NCBI GenBank assembly: GCA_002917075.1
Contig: NTMA01000067.1
Location: 1 to 64,000, forward strand
Origin: Hawksworthiomyces lignivorus
Taxonomy: Eukaryota > Ascomycota > Sordariomycetes > Ophiostomatales > Ophiostomataceae
Direction of reading: 5' to 3'
DNA length: 64,000 nucleotides
Shown here: positions 44,578 through 56,576 of the stretch, piece after piece
How positions within the stretch are numbered: the stretch's first letter is position 1
How the letters are laid out: each line of letters opens with the position of its first letter
Position numbers and translations under genes: made by a program
Notes under the pieces: generated by a model
The model's database searches: none
What the model was told of the DNA's origin: nothing
The model's input: the letters and a program-made list of their open reading frames with translations, nothing else

Positions 44578-47393
44578 CTATCCTAAGAGAATGGCTTTAG
44601 CATTTCGCTGTAGGCAGGTAGGGAAATTGACAATATTAGGTAAATTGCCATGGTAAAGCGAGTAATCAATGCTTAATGTGAGCCACAGATAATATCGATG
44701 ACTCTCCACGACATCTTGTACCAGATCCGGATGGTCCCTCTGCTCTCTGGCGCTCGCCGACGGTTGTGCAGTAATATCAACAAGGCTACTGAGAGATCTT
44801 GAAGTGTGTCGATTGCCAGTGTGACAGGGAAATAGCGCATTCACAACCTTAGCTGATCTCGCAAAGTCGACTAACTTCCCAATGCACTGGAGAAAATGGT
44901 CCGTGTTCTCGTAGAGATTTTGGAAGATTTTCATGAGACACACTATGGTTTTTAAGCCAGCCATGATTTCGCTGCTGGACCCTTCAACTGATCTCGTCAC
45001 CTCTGCGCCTAACGTGTACCACACGAAGGAGAATGCGGTAAATGCGATGCTAGAATCATAATTCCCTGTTAGAAAAACTGTGACCTACTGCTGCATGCCA
45101 AAATTTAGGAGTGACCTACAAAGTATTCGGAAGATATGGTATGAGATCCCGATGTTCTAGTTCCGTAAGGCTACGCGTAACACAGCGGAATGATTTGTTC
45201 AATTCTGCCTGGATCCAGTGCTGTGTCACATGTTTCTCATCATCGCTGAAGCCGCATCGCTCGACTGAGATCAAAATCATATGGTTGATAAGGGATGTTC
45301 TAGCACAGCTAATGCACACCTGTCAGCGATATCTACGAGCAGGCATCACCACTGAAGATGCGCGGCGAACAACACGTATATATGCGTATGCGAGTCATAC
45401 CGCTGCTCACTTACTGGTAATATATATTGACCGCATTGCTGAAAAGCTTGATCGTGTCTTGATGGTCTTCGTAGCCAGAGACATGAGTCTGCATCCTCGT
45501 CCAGATCATGCTAGACCACATGTCTAGCTTCGCTATCATTACCTTAGCTCGCTTGCAATCTTCTGCAATCTGAGACTTGTTCACCAGCATGCCGTCATCT
45601 CCCGATCCGTAAAGCAGCTCGAGAGCGTCTCTGAGGATCATCCCAAGCTTGCAGAGGCTTAAAAATAATCGCACAAGCACTTGTTTCTCGTCTGGCCTGC
45701 AGACTTGCGAGTTCCAGATTTCATGCTTCAGATCGTCTTCATTTAGAGAAAACTGGGTGCGACTGGGATCCCTTGAAGGCACTATGCTGAGGTGACAACG
45801 TAATCCTAGAGACATGATGCTATCTCTGAGAATACAACAACACCATAACCGCTTCCGTATCTGCCCTATCCGTGGCGGAGTTGGTGTGGGATCCCAGGGC
45901 TGATCAGCACCGGCTTTCCTTGCGAAGTGAATGGCAGTATCTAGCCAGTACTTGCTGATCAGCTCGGCGGGATGGTTGGAATGATATGTCAGCATCAATG
46001 CGCCCTGTGCCTTGGAGATATCGTCTTGGCAATAATTTGAGTCGAATAGCGTCTTGAGATACGTTTAGTGACATGGGTTATCTCGCAAAATATCTACGGT
46101 AGTAGCTAACGTGGAGGTTACCATACTTTAGCCCTGGAGTAGAAGGCCGCTCTTGCCTTGCGAACTGTTGAGAATCCTAGTTGTTGAAGAATAGTTTGCG
46201 AAACAAACTAAGTTGATGTAGTCAGCAGTCACTCAGAATCTAATTAGGGATGCAGTTAGATATTCCATATGCAGGTCAGCTACATACAGGGCATGACATG
46301 AAGAGCATGGCCTGGACAACGAATAACGAATAGTGTCCTCGAGTAAGTGAGTCAGTGCCCCCTTGCATTGAGTAGGAATTCCAGAAGTCACTCTCGTCGA
46401 CTAAAGGCATGAATGGATGTACGAAGAGGAAGTGCTGCTTCATGAACTCGTCCATTGCTGGCTTTGACGGTAGATGAAAACAGCCTGCTTCTTCCAACAA
46501 AAATTCCCCATCCATTGATGCTGGATTGATAACTTCAGCATGTATAAAATTATAAAAGAAGAAGAGGATATGGCCTTTATGTATCTTTTTATTCAGTATG
46601 GTAGGTTTGACACACGCGTCAACGGTCGACTCAGTAGGCGTTGCTGTTACCGTGGTTTCCACTGCAGAGATTAAGAAAGACGGATGAGGATATTACGTCA
46701 ACGTGATTCGTTCCAGCAGCTTAGGTGAATGGGATACGTGATGAATTTACCTGTGTTGACATTTTGCGCTAGCGGAGAGGGTTCGGTTCGTGGAAACGAA
46801 GTCTCGTAAAGTTGTAATGATGAATCAGCACACCTAAATCTCTCCATTGAAAACGGCTCGTCATCTTTAAGATCGGTGAAAAGCCCTTCTAGGTCGGCAA
46901 TATCTGCGTAGTCGTTGAATTCATTCATGTCCCACTCGAGATCAGGCACTTCCTGTATCGGTGACATATCGATCTCGGCTTGGCTGGTTGCTTTTGGCTG
47001 CAACACCACATGATGACAGCTGCATTCATTCGAAGCTGATCTACTAAGGTTAAGATTACGTGAGCTTTCTTTTGTACAAAAATGAACACGATGCCGTCGT
47101 TCCGCAGTTGCTCACCTTCTCGTCTTTCTCCGCTTCACAATGCACTTGTTCTCGTCGAGCCTACAATTTGTGCATGGCGAACCGGTCAGCATCACGTCGC
47201 AGCGGACTTTTCTGGCTCTACATTCAAGACAAGCGTGTCTCGCACGCTGCCTACGGATCGGAGGGCTCGATTTCTGTTTGAATGTTTTCCCGCCTGCAAC
47301 CACTTCAACGCCCACGTCCCCTTCTGCCTCGGATGGCATGAGCGTGGTAAGAGGAAACCCGGCTTCAGATAAATTTATATCAGTGTCTTGCAT
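44578..47393 (-). CDS. Zn2Cys6 transcription factor, CTF1-beta/FarB-like
   Basis: Seven exons (47393-47116, 47040-46751, 46661-46288, 46207-46127, 46052-45415, 45308-45120, 45049-44578) join in frame to 773 residues. The zinc cluster is HACLECRARKVRCDV with six cysteines at C55, C58, C65, C74, C77 and C84. The long third loop (MLTGSPCTNC) is characteristic of the cutinase factor/FarA-FarB group, which controls fatty-acid and cutin use. The middle domain reads GCFHLPSKPAMDEFMKQHFL, VHPFMPLVDESDFWN and LWCCCILRDSIMSLGLR. The frame is intact. It has the same strand and DNA-binding type as the next gene upstream, so the pair may be paralogues. Assignment to a lipid role is by family resemblance; targets are unknown. 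Confidence 0.85.
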
Positions 47394-48411
47394 TTCATCT
47401 TTTTGTTTTGCCTAATTTCTTGGGGGCGTGTTTCAATTAGGTTATTGGGATATTGAGATCATGATATGTGGTGATAAAACGAAGCAGTGTTGTTTTGTGT
47501 CAGTGTCGGTGGTATCTTTGTGACAGTAATGGCTCACAAACACAAATGGCTCCCTCGGCGTAGGTCTTGGCATATATCTTATGTTGACTCTGATTTGCAT
47601 TGAGAATATTGAGGCTATTGAGAATAATATCATATTCCATTAAAACACCATTACAGCACTTGTCATGTTGCATCTTAGTAGCCGAGGTCTTCATTGCATA
47701 TTCGTGCCGGGGACCGACCGAGGAACTAGCGAAAATCGTCTGATTCCTTAGCGTTGATAATCACTGCGGAAAGTTCTAATTTTCCCCTCATTTTTTCTAA
47801 AAAGACGATGAACTAAACCAGGCCGCCATATAGCTGGTTGACTTGCGTTTTCGTAACCGGACAGGTGACAGAAAGCTAGTCCTACAAATAACGGGTTTTC
47901 TCGTACATATCGAGACATGCTTAGCAAGCACAGATTGGATACCCGAGAAAAGAGATGCGAGCATATAGGTGGATATTTAAATAGAACTAGAAAGCATCGG
48001 CCGCCAGTCAAAAACCGGTGGCTATGATAATTTATTTTCACTTTTTTAATATCAAATTCAAAGTTACCCCATATCTTAGCGATTAAATTTCTGAAAGAGG
48101 CAATTCAAGGTACGCGGTATGCATCTCAGCGTTTACCCTCTAGCAATCTGGGAAAAAGAGCTGTCTTGTCCCGTTCTCTTGAATCATGATATCATCTGTA
48201 TTCAGTCTATAGGGCCTTGAGTTAGTGTGTGGCTTTTCCCTCTTGCATTATATATTTGAAAATGTCAAATTATTAGACTGATCAAAAGGGAAAGCATAAC
48301 CGTCGCAAAACATCCATCACAACCAGCTCAGATTATGAGATTAAATTTTGATGACAGCTATGTAGAACGTTAAATTGTATCTAGTTTCGTGGGGGAAATA
48401 TGAGTTTAACC
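47394..48411. promoter_or_regulatory. upstream region of the FarB-like gene
   Basis: 1.0 kb between two same-strand regulators. It carries the 12-mer CCGGGGACCGAC at 47707-47718, identical to 5359-5370 in front of the flavin hydroxylase. No gene recognised. Confidence 0.4.
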
Positions 48412-51202
48412 CTATATAAAGGGCTGCCATGATGTCGTAGTAGTCGTCGTCGTACCTGCTGCCGACGTCGTTGATATTCTAGGGTCGTGGTTTTGCATCA
48501 GTAAGTTTGGGTCCGTTGCATCGAAATTTATGAGCGCAGGAAGTAAACCGTCGAACTCGCTCCATACATCAATAGGTGACGGGGGAATTATTGGTCTATG
48601 ACTACCGGCCGAATGATGTGGTGTGAGACCAAGGCTAAACTGAGTCGTGTTGGCAGGGTCTGGTCCTGGAGTCGCCCGTGGGTCGCTGCCAAGCAATAGA
48701 CTACGATCCTCCGGAGTGTGCTTGTCTGGCATGGCCATCTCAGGGCTAAACTGTTGAGCAAGCTCGAGGTATCCTTGAGGGTAGGCCGTCACTTGTCTGG
48801 TGTTGGAGTGAGTTCCATACGGCGGTTGCACCGGTACAGGATAATTGTTGTAGCCATTGATAATAGTAGGTGTAATTCTAAGGCCAATAGCGGGCGCAGA
48901 ATTCTCTGTGGGAGGCAGGGAATTTGGTATATGGCTCTGTGAATCTATGGAAGCAGTATGGCAGTGGCCGTTCTGACTGATCATCGTGGATGCAAACATC
49001 CTAAGCATCTGAAGCATAGGGATGTTTGTGCCCATCCTCTTAAGTACCGTCTCGAGGAACCGTATCGCGTAGTCGGCAGAAGTGTACATGTCCTGTAGTT
49101 CGCAGAGGGCATGGAAACACTGATAAAATCGGCCGATACTAATATTTCGTACTTCTTCATCTGGATCGCGTATGTCCAGTAAATGGATTAATGTGGCAGA
49201 GAGAAAAGCAGGGACGCTGCTCGTTGACAGGAAGCGCAACTGATTCGCCCACTGCAGTTCAAAGGCAAGCTTCGTTATAGAGATGGCAGCCTCCTTAACT
49301 TTGCACAGAGAGCTTTTTTTGACAGAGTTTGCTTCAGGCGAATCTGGCCACGATGAAGAGTTCATTAATGCACGTGGCCGATGCAAAGCGCCTAGTGCAG
49401 TGAGGTATATCATGCGCAACAGTACTTGGTGCAGCCAGGTAACATCCTCTGCCCAGTCTTCTCTGCTATTTGCAGAGCCAGGCGACGTCGAATGAGGCGA
49501 ATACCGAGACGTAACCTTTTGGTTGTGACACCAGTCTTCGAGCTCCCTGTCACACTTGGCCAGATCTGACAGCTGTTTTTCAGACTGCTTCGGCAGAACG
49601 GCTATGTTTTTATAGTGTTCGGAATTTAGAGGCTTTGTGCTCACGACAGAGTATTGCGAATAAAGAATGTTCCCGATGCAAACGCATAGTTTAGCCAGAT
49701 CAATGCAGATCTGACACATCTGTCGGCGCCCGTCTTCTTCTATAGTCGTGAAGCCACATTCTCGGACAAACGCAATACGCTCTTTTCCTGGTGCTGAGAG
49801 ATTGAAGTCGTCTAACTCAAGCATTGGCACATTGAAATCCTCCTGGCGGATTCTAGCAGGTCGTCGAATGCCTAAGGCAAGTAAACGGTCTCGGATAAAG
49901 CAAGCCCACCAGATCCTCCTCCTCAATCGCTTGGCTTGTAGACTAATATTCAAAGTTTCAGGGTCTCTGTGTAATCCTATTACTTGAGCAAGAGACAAAG
50001 TAATACCCATCCAGTACCACGTATCTTTTTCGTCGTCTGGGGAGTCATACCAATACGTCATAAGGAGCAGAGACTGGATGAGAGCTATGCGGTCCGGCTC
50101 ACAGTCCAATCCGTAGAGCAGACGAACTCTATTGAAGAATATCTTTCTTGCTGCCTTCCTGTTTTCATAGCCTCTCGATTGCAAAAGACTGCTATCCACG
50201 AAGATGACACTTGCAAACATGACAGCTTGAAAAAGGAGTAAGCTGACAGGACGACTTTCATCCGCGTTAATAAGTGGATCAAGAAAGTCGTCCAGATCAA
50301 CGGCTGGCATAAAACAGTGAATGATCTTGACGTATGTCCTAAGGAGCTCGTCTCGAAAGTCATTATCTGGAATAGTCAGAGCATCTTTTTCTGTGAGATA
50401 TTCTATATCTCTTGGCCCGATGTGACCCGGAAGGCGCTTGATGTACGGCGGAAGAGAGGATGGAGCGAGGTCACCAACCCGTGGAGTGCCATTACTGCCG
50501 CTCGTCGAAGCCTGGTTGTAATTGATATGCGGAAAATTCTTCTGGCTCCTTAATGGCGATATTAAGGTAGTTCCCATATTGCCCGGCCCGTCCGGATACT
50601 GCTCCACTGAAGGCAGGGACGGTCTGTGAATAATTTGACCATCATCTATGCTGCCCCGGCTTTCATCATCTTGGCTGTCGTCCCCAAGCTCTCCGGACGC
50701 TGTGCCAGCCTCCTGATCTGTAAAATGTCAGAAAAAAAATAATGCAAATTGACGGAGAGCGAAGGATACGTAAAATGTTGAAGCTTAATTCACCATCAAA
50801 AGTAAGAGACACAAGGTATGTGTCGGCTTCATGTCCTACTTGGGGCGGAGTGCCTTCCTGTTGGATAGAAACACTAGGCTGAGGAGACACAATTGATGTT
50901 GTTGGACGCTGAATGGCGCTATTAGGTTTCCTGCCACGACTTGACTCCTTCAGAACGCATTCAACGTCGTCAAGCCGGCAATTAGTACAGGGTGCACCAC
51001 TGGTGACGACGTCACAACGGACTTTTCGGCTGCGGCAAGACAGACAGGCTCTAGATGATCGTCGCTTTGCTACCCGGTCGTGATTGAGCCTATCTCCAGT
51101 TCGTTTCTGACCCACAGTCCCTACAGTCCCAGAAGCCGCAGAAGATATGGCGGACCTATTTGGCTCTGCATCCGTCGTGGCTACATTGATTTCTTCGGCC
51201 AT
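48412..51202 (-). CDS. Zn2Cys6 transcription factor, CTF1-alpha/FarA-like
   Basis: Two exons (51202-50794, 50717-48412) give 904 residues, near the size of FarA-type regulators. The cluster is RACLSCRSRKVRCDV with C53, C56, C63, C72, C75 and C82 and the same long loop as its neighbour (VTSGAPCTNC). Middle-domain blocks include LPGHIGPRDIEYLTEKDALT, IHCFMPAVDLDDFLDPL, SLLLFQAVMFASVIFVD, TWYWMGITLSLAQVIGLHRD and RLRRRIWWACFIRDRLLALG, as in FarA homologues. The C-terminus is low-complexity (Thr run TTTTTT). The start at 51202 precedes a hydrophilic leader; an ATG at 51334 in the same frame is less likely. It lies about 1 kb upstream of the FarB-like gene on the same strand. Confidence 0.88.
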
Positions 51203-53713
51203 TTGTCGCGGAATGGGCACTGTTGATACTAATGCGTCTTTATCCCTCTGCTGTTTTAAAGTGATAGGTATCTCGCTTTTGGCTTCGGACTGAGAAAACA
51301 ATCCTGTGATATTGTGCTTTCGAAAAACCAACATAAACCAGCTCGTGCATTAATACAACGGTATATGCAGTAGATGCTAGATTATGAAAGATGTCCAACG
51401 TGAGTGAGATGGGAAAAAAGCAAATTTTTCTGAAAGGGAGGGACGAAGCTGGTATTTTTTGCAGAGCGAAAGGGGCGATACTAGCTACATACATACACAT
51501 ACATACATATACATCCAAGTGGAGATGTTGATACCTGCTAGCTTACCAGCTAGCTTACCCCGCGGGGTCGATCCACTAGAAATTCTGGGGCTTTTGTGTG
51601 GAGAGTGTATTTTAGTTATTTAGGACAGGATAGGCACAGCCGGTTGAATAGACGAATTTGAGAAGCGAACAATACAAGTACATATCTTTGGTGTATTTAA
51701 CGTTCTCGTAAAAATAGCAAATGAGATTTCAAAGTCACCAGTGCGTATCCGCTAGAGGAGCCTTCCCTTAATAATGCCACATAATATTAAGAAGTTGTCA
51801 AACTAGAGCGCCGTTGCCTCCCTCGGTCTCCATTTCCCCCTCATTTCCTTCTCCCCTTCTCAGCAGCACCCTTCTCCTCATGTGACAATTATTGTCTGTG
51901 TAGTAGAGAAATAGAGTTGTAGTTAAATATTTGCCTAAGCAGAGTAGTATATGGTTTCTAAGAGTTTATTTCTTAATAACCAAAGGCCAATTGGCACTTT
52001 GGATGTGAAATAAACAGACAAGATCAAATCCTAGAACAAGATTTACAAGAACAATAAATTCTTTGGCTTTAAGCCACCATCAAGTATATACATACATATT
52101 AACACTTGAGGGGTGTCTACTCGTACTTGCATTAAGCCTAATCAGATTATAGCAGGTTGGCTCGTGGTTATTAGTCTGCACTAGTGGATCCGCCGCACGG
52201 CTATCAAACAATCTCAAACCTTGGTCAGGCACTCGTCTTGAAGACCTCGGTTATATGCAACTGTCTTTATTTGCCGGAGTCCTAAACATTATCATCTACG
52301 AATAAACCTTTTGTATAGCATACTTATAATACATGTAAGTTGCAACGTGCGATGAAGCTTACATGTACCTTTCTTGGTTACATAAGCCGAATGTGCCTTT
52401 GTGGCCCCGTAAGGGCCAAGCAGGTCGTAGGATAAGTCGACATACGACAGTGGCTCATATTGTGTCCGGTGCCTTATCAGTGTGTAACAGTGGGGTTAGG
52501 GTACTAATAACGAAGATTAAAGAGAATAGTTCGATAAGGTACTATTGGCAGGACCTATTATCTCACTTTACTGTTAACCGCATATCTGTAACCAAGAAAA
52601 GTAGCCCCAGATGTGTGTTTTCTAAGTGATATTTCTTTCCCAGAGAGATTCCTAGACCAGAAATCGTGCAGGGACAGATAGTTAGTATCCAGGATAGGCT
52701 TAGATTGATTGAGCAAAAGCGGTTAAACATTACAGGTACCTTTCTAACCTATATATTTAGGATTTACTCTCCCGTCAGTCAGATATGGAAACGGGAGGGG
52801 ACTACATAGGCGGCGAACTCATATATAGAGAAATGCTAGCCTCTGATTACCGTACTGTACTCTGTGCGGGTGCGTAAGCACAGTGAAGTTGTTGCTAGGC
52901 CGCAAAAGGGTCTACACCTCTAAGGCGTTTTCTGTCAGCTATGAGCAATTATTACCAGGGGGCTCCGCGAAGAAGGTGAAAGGTGTCTTGATTGTTGTTT
53001 TATCTCTAAGCTATCTCTCATTCTCTATCTCTTTTTGATATCGTCCGAGGCCGCAAGAATATTGCTCCAAACCGAGTGAGGGCTTTGGCCGATCGACGCT
53101 AACCTGATATTTAAAGAGGCCTCGACCGTGTCTCTCCCAAATTGTCTGCCATCATGTGAGCGAAGGAAAATCCATGACAGGGTTGTGGCTTGCCCTCAGC
53201 CCCCGTCTCAATATTTGACCTTGGTCTAGTGCTTATATCGACAGCCCTTCGCTAATGACAGTATAGAAAGAACAGCAAGCAAATTGGAAGACTAGATGAT
53301 GACCTGGCATTGTGAATCTTGCGGCGACGATTCTATATACATGGATCTAAGCTAATCGTCCACAGTTAATTTGTGACAAGTAAATAATTAGAAACAATGG
53401 CCACATGACTGTCAAACTCGAGATATAAGGTATAAAACGATAGAATAAAATGAACGTCATTCAAAAATTTTTTGTAGGCGAAATATACTTCACCCCATCA
53501 GCTGTATTTGATTCTATACGTCCAGTATGCAACGATATTCGGTATATTTGAGCTACAAAGAGGTGCATATCTAATTTACTGTAGGTAGGTACTGAAGTCT
53601 TCGTGTGCCCCTATGTTAGCCTACTGATCTAATGCGGTAAGCGCAAATATGCCATTACGACTTGCAATTTGCTGTGATTTCTACACGCTCTTCTATTTGA
53701 AATTATCTCTTTA
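51203..53713. other. intergenic, no gene seen
   Basis: About 2.5 kb. It includes an ACAT-rich simple repeat at about 51487-51512 and a doubled GCTAGCTTACC at 51537-51547 and 51549-51559. A frame at 52363-52629 has no recognisable motif. The rest is AT-rich and featureless to me. Confidence 0.55.
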
Positions 53714-55783
53714 TTACAAAGGACGACGGCCAGCTGCAGTGCTACTAGGTCCGACAGGTTTGTTTCCATACGGTGTCACATCAATTCCTAGTTCCTCAGC
53801 TTTAATGCGAAGAGCTAGACGTGCAGAGTGGAATCTGCTGAATGCAAATTGATGAAACATGGAATACAGGCCCTTCTGGGGCAACGGACAATAGTTGATG
53901 ATGGATTCTCCTTCTGGCCCGACGAAGAAGGCGTTTCCTTTTTCCCATCTTTCATTACACTTCTTTGCCATGTCGTCACCCATGAGTGCTTGGATGGCAC
54001 TCTTCGAATTCATGTAACCCGTGGCAAAGACAACAATATCGGCCTGCTGATTGGTTCCATCTTTATACACCACACCATCCTTGGTGAAATGGTCAATTTC
54101 CGAGTGTTTTAGTGCAATTTTCTTCTCTGCAATAAGCTTGCAGCACCCAGTGTCCCAGTAGAAGCCGCCTTGGTCGAAAAGGAACATAGAGTACGCACCA
54201 CCACCGTGGTAGCCATCGTGCAGGCGGTAACCAACATCTCTCAAAGATTGCAAAAGCTCTGCATCAAGCGTGCGGGCTATCTTCTGTCCACGAGAGAGTA
54301 GTTCGTACTCAACAGGGAACGGTTGCTTTAGGTATGTTGACTGGTCCACAAGGTCCGCCGCAAGCCCACCGCGCCGGTTAGTGAGTTCTCGAGGTTTAAA
54401 TAGGGTTCGGACGCTTTTATCCACCGACATGACGTGCGTTGCACTTCGTTGTATCATGGTAACTTTGCAGCCGTGCTCACTGAGCTCGTATGAGATATCA
54501 TGGGCAGAGGTTGCAGCACCCACAACAATGCATCTTTTCCCCTTCCAATCTGGTTCAGTATGATGACGTGACGAGTGGGTGATGATACCTCCATTACTTT
54601 CGAATTCATCCATGCCTGGGTATTTAGGCACATTAGGCAGAGTCCCAGAGATACCGGTAGCGATCATAAGGTGCTTTGGATGGAGCACATGTGTGCTACC
54701 ATCACTTCGTGTAACAGAAATGGTCCATCTGCCAGTCTTCTCGTCGTATGTTGCACCTTTACCATCCATTTCGCTTTTAGTCCAAACGTTTAGATCCATG
54801 ATCTCAGCATAAAGCTGTAAAAATTTGGACAGCTGCTGCGCCGGCAAGAACACAGGGAACCACTGCGGGAACGGGAGGCATGGGAGGTAGTTTGTGAAGG
54901 TCGGTCCATGCAGAGAGAGCGATGAATAGCGGCTGCCCCAACTGTAGCCTGCCCTATCTTCTTTCTCGATAACTAGATGTGGTATGCCTAGGACTTTGAA
55001 GCGAGCGGCCATGGTGAGACCGGTATGCCCAGCGCCGATAATAACAACGGTAGGCTGATATCCATCTTTGCATTCTTGCTCGTCTTCTCTAAGCTCTCGG
55101 TAGGATCGGCCCCGACCTAGAGGATCTCGGACCTTCGCATATTGGTACCTCATCTTGTCTCCATTTTCAGCGTCCCACCCATCCACAGTCTCGATAGCGG
55201 TACCCAAGGTATACAATTTCCAGGACTTTACATCTGCTAGTTCAGAAGATATACCTGTCTTTGCCGAGAGCGGAGAGAGTCTCCCAGCGCCGATTCCAGT
55301 CCCATGCGCGAAGTCAAATTCGAAATGAAAGAGAACAAAAGAGAGGTCGTCTCCAAGGACTTCAAGTGACGAAGGAATATGAGGACTGGCTCTAATATTC
55401 TTGATGCCTGTTATTGCAAGTCTCTCGGTAAGCATTGGCCGTATATTCTCATGACCCGCCAGTGCTCGAATATCCCATGTCAGCATTTCAACATCTTTCC
55501 AGTAGCCGTCCTCGTGGATGTGACCGAGAATAGCGTCAATATCTTGTTCTTCTATGGCCTTTTTAAAAGACACTAGGAACTGATTGACAATCTCATTGAC
55601 GTCAACAGACTTATAATCTGGAGAAAATCCAAGCCGATCATTTGTAGGGAGCTTTGGACGCTTGATAACACCGTAGTAAGCTAGCGTTTCCGACAAAGGT
55701 ACACCAGCCCAGCCAATTTGAGTGTCTGCATTTGCTGGCCGGATGGGTTTGTCATCCCAGTCATTATCAGTTGCTGGAGACAT
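53714..55783 (-). CDS. flavin-containing monooxygenase with N-terminal NTF2-like domain
   Basis: Intronless gene of 689 residues. Residues about 55-170 resemble an NTF2/SnoaL-like alpha+beta cone (IVNQFLVSFKKAIEEQDIDA, LTWDIRALAGHENI). The catalytic part is a class B flavin monooxygenase with FAD fold VVIIGAGHTGLTMAARF (G250-G255), GYSWGSRY, LHGPTFTNYLP, an ATG motif (LMIATGISG) and NADPH fold CIVVGAATSAHDIS. It ends with VFATGYMNS, another family mark. The start at 55783 (aagATGTCTCC) begins the conserved part; an in-frame ATG at 55879 would add a hydrophobic 32-residue leader, which could be a membrane anchor if used. YUCCA-like and fungal secondary-metabolism enzymes share this layout. Substrate unknown. 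Confidence 0.9.
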   Translation of the reverse strand: MSPATDNDWDDKPIRPANADTQIGWAGVPLSETLAYYGVIKRPKLPTNDRLGFSPDYKSVDVNEIVNQFLVSFKKAIEEQDIDAILGHIHEDGYWKDVEMLTWDIRALAGHENIRPMLTERLAITGIKNIRASPHIPSSLEVLGDDLSFVLFHFEFDFAHGTGIGAGRLSPLSAKTGISSELADVKSWKLYTLGTAIETVDGWDAENGDKMRYQYAKVRDPLGRGRSYRELREDEQECKDGYQPTVVIIGAGHTGLTMAARFKVLGIPHLVIEKEDRAGYSWGSRYSSLSLHGPTFTNYLPCLPFPQWFPVFLPAQQLSKFLQLYAEIMDLNVWTKSEMDGKGATYDEKTGRWTISVTRSDGSTHVLHPKHLMIATGISGTLPNVPKYPGMDEFESNGGIITHSSRHHTEPDWKGKRCIVVGAATSAHDISYELSEHGCKVTMIQRSATHVMSVDKSVRTLFKPRELTNRRGGLAADLVDQSTYLKQPFPVEYELLSRGQKIARTLDAELLQSLRDVGYRLHDGYHGGGAYSMFLFDQGGFYWDTGCCKLIAEKKIALKHSEIDHFTKDGVVYKDGTNQQADIVVFATGYMNSKSAIQALMGDDMAKKCNERWEKGNAFFVGPEGESIINYCPLPQKGLYSMFHQFAFSRFHSARLALRIKAEELGIDVTPYGNKPVGPSSTAAGRRPL

Positions 55784-56576
55784 CTTGAAAAATGCTGACG
55801 GACAGTATATCTTCAGTGACAGTATTAGCAATAGAGTTTGCAATGCTAAGAAGAGGCAAATGCGTGGTTCGATCCTCAAGAGTATCTTATAGTCACAGGA
55901 ATAAGCTAGGTATTTCCGAAGCCCTAATCAAGCAGCTTGAACTTAGCATCAATTGCAAACTCACTTGTCATACACTACTTTATACAGTTGCCTCGGGCCG
56001 ACCATGACCAGACCGCCTCCTATACGGACCTCGTTCTATTACAGCCCTATCTCACATTTCATCCTGAGAAGATATACCCGATTAATAGGCGAGATTGCTT
56101 AATTTTAATCTATTTGTTCAAACTCTCAATTCGTTATGGAGATCAAAGATTTAAGAGTAATTTTCGCCTCGAACCTGTCATTCTAGGCTGATGCCGCCAT
56201 ACAGAATTCGGAATATTTAGAAAAATTGGCTTTAATAGATTCTGACACCAGAGCTTTAGTTCTAAAGCTCTATGCATTTGGTAAGACTATACGGAGCGAT
56301 TTGTTATGGGAGCGGTTAAATGTAATTTCTATTCTAGAATTCTAAGTGTTGTTCAAGAATTATTGTAGAAATTAAGTGATAATGATTCTATATTGAAAGG
56401 GCATCTCTGATTCTTTTTTTTCCTATCAATAAAATAGGTTCCCGTCACTTCACCTATAATCGAGTAGCTGTGATTGCCGTTTGTAAAGCTTCTTTCCGGG
56501 AGAAGCGGGGGCAATTTTTTGGCCGTAATTCTTTTCTGGGACGCCTATTGAGTATCAATATTACTCTTAAGACATC
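55784..56576. other. intergenic, no gene seen
   Basis: 793 bp upstream of the flavin monooxygenase and downstream of the P450 remnant. Short frames only; the plus-strand frame at 56470-56745 overlaps the P450 C-terminus on the other strand and is not a gene. Confidence 0.55.
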
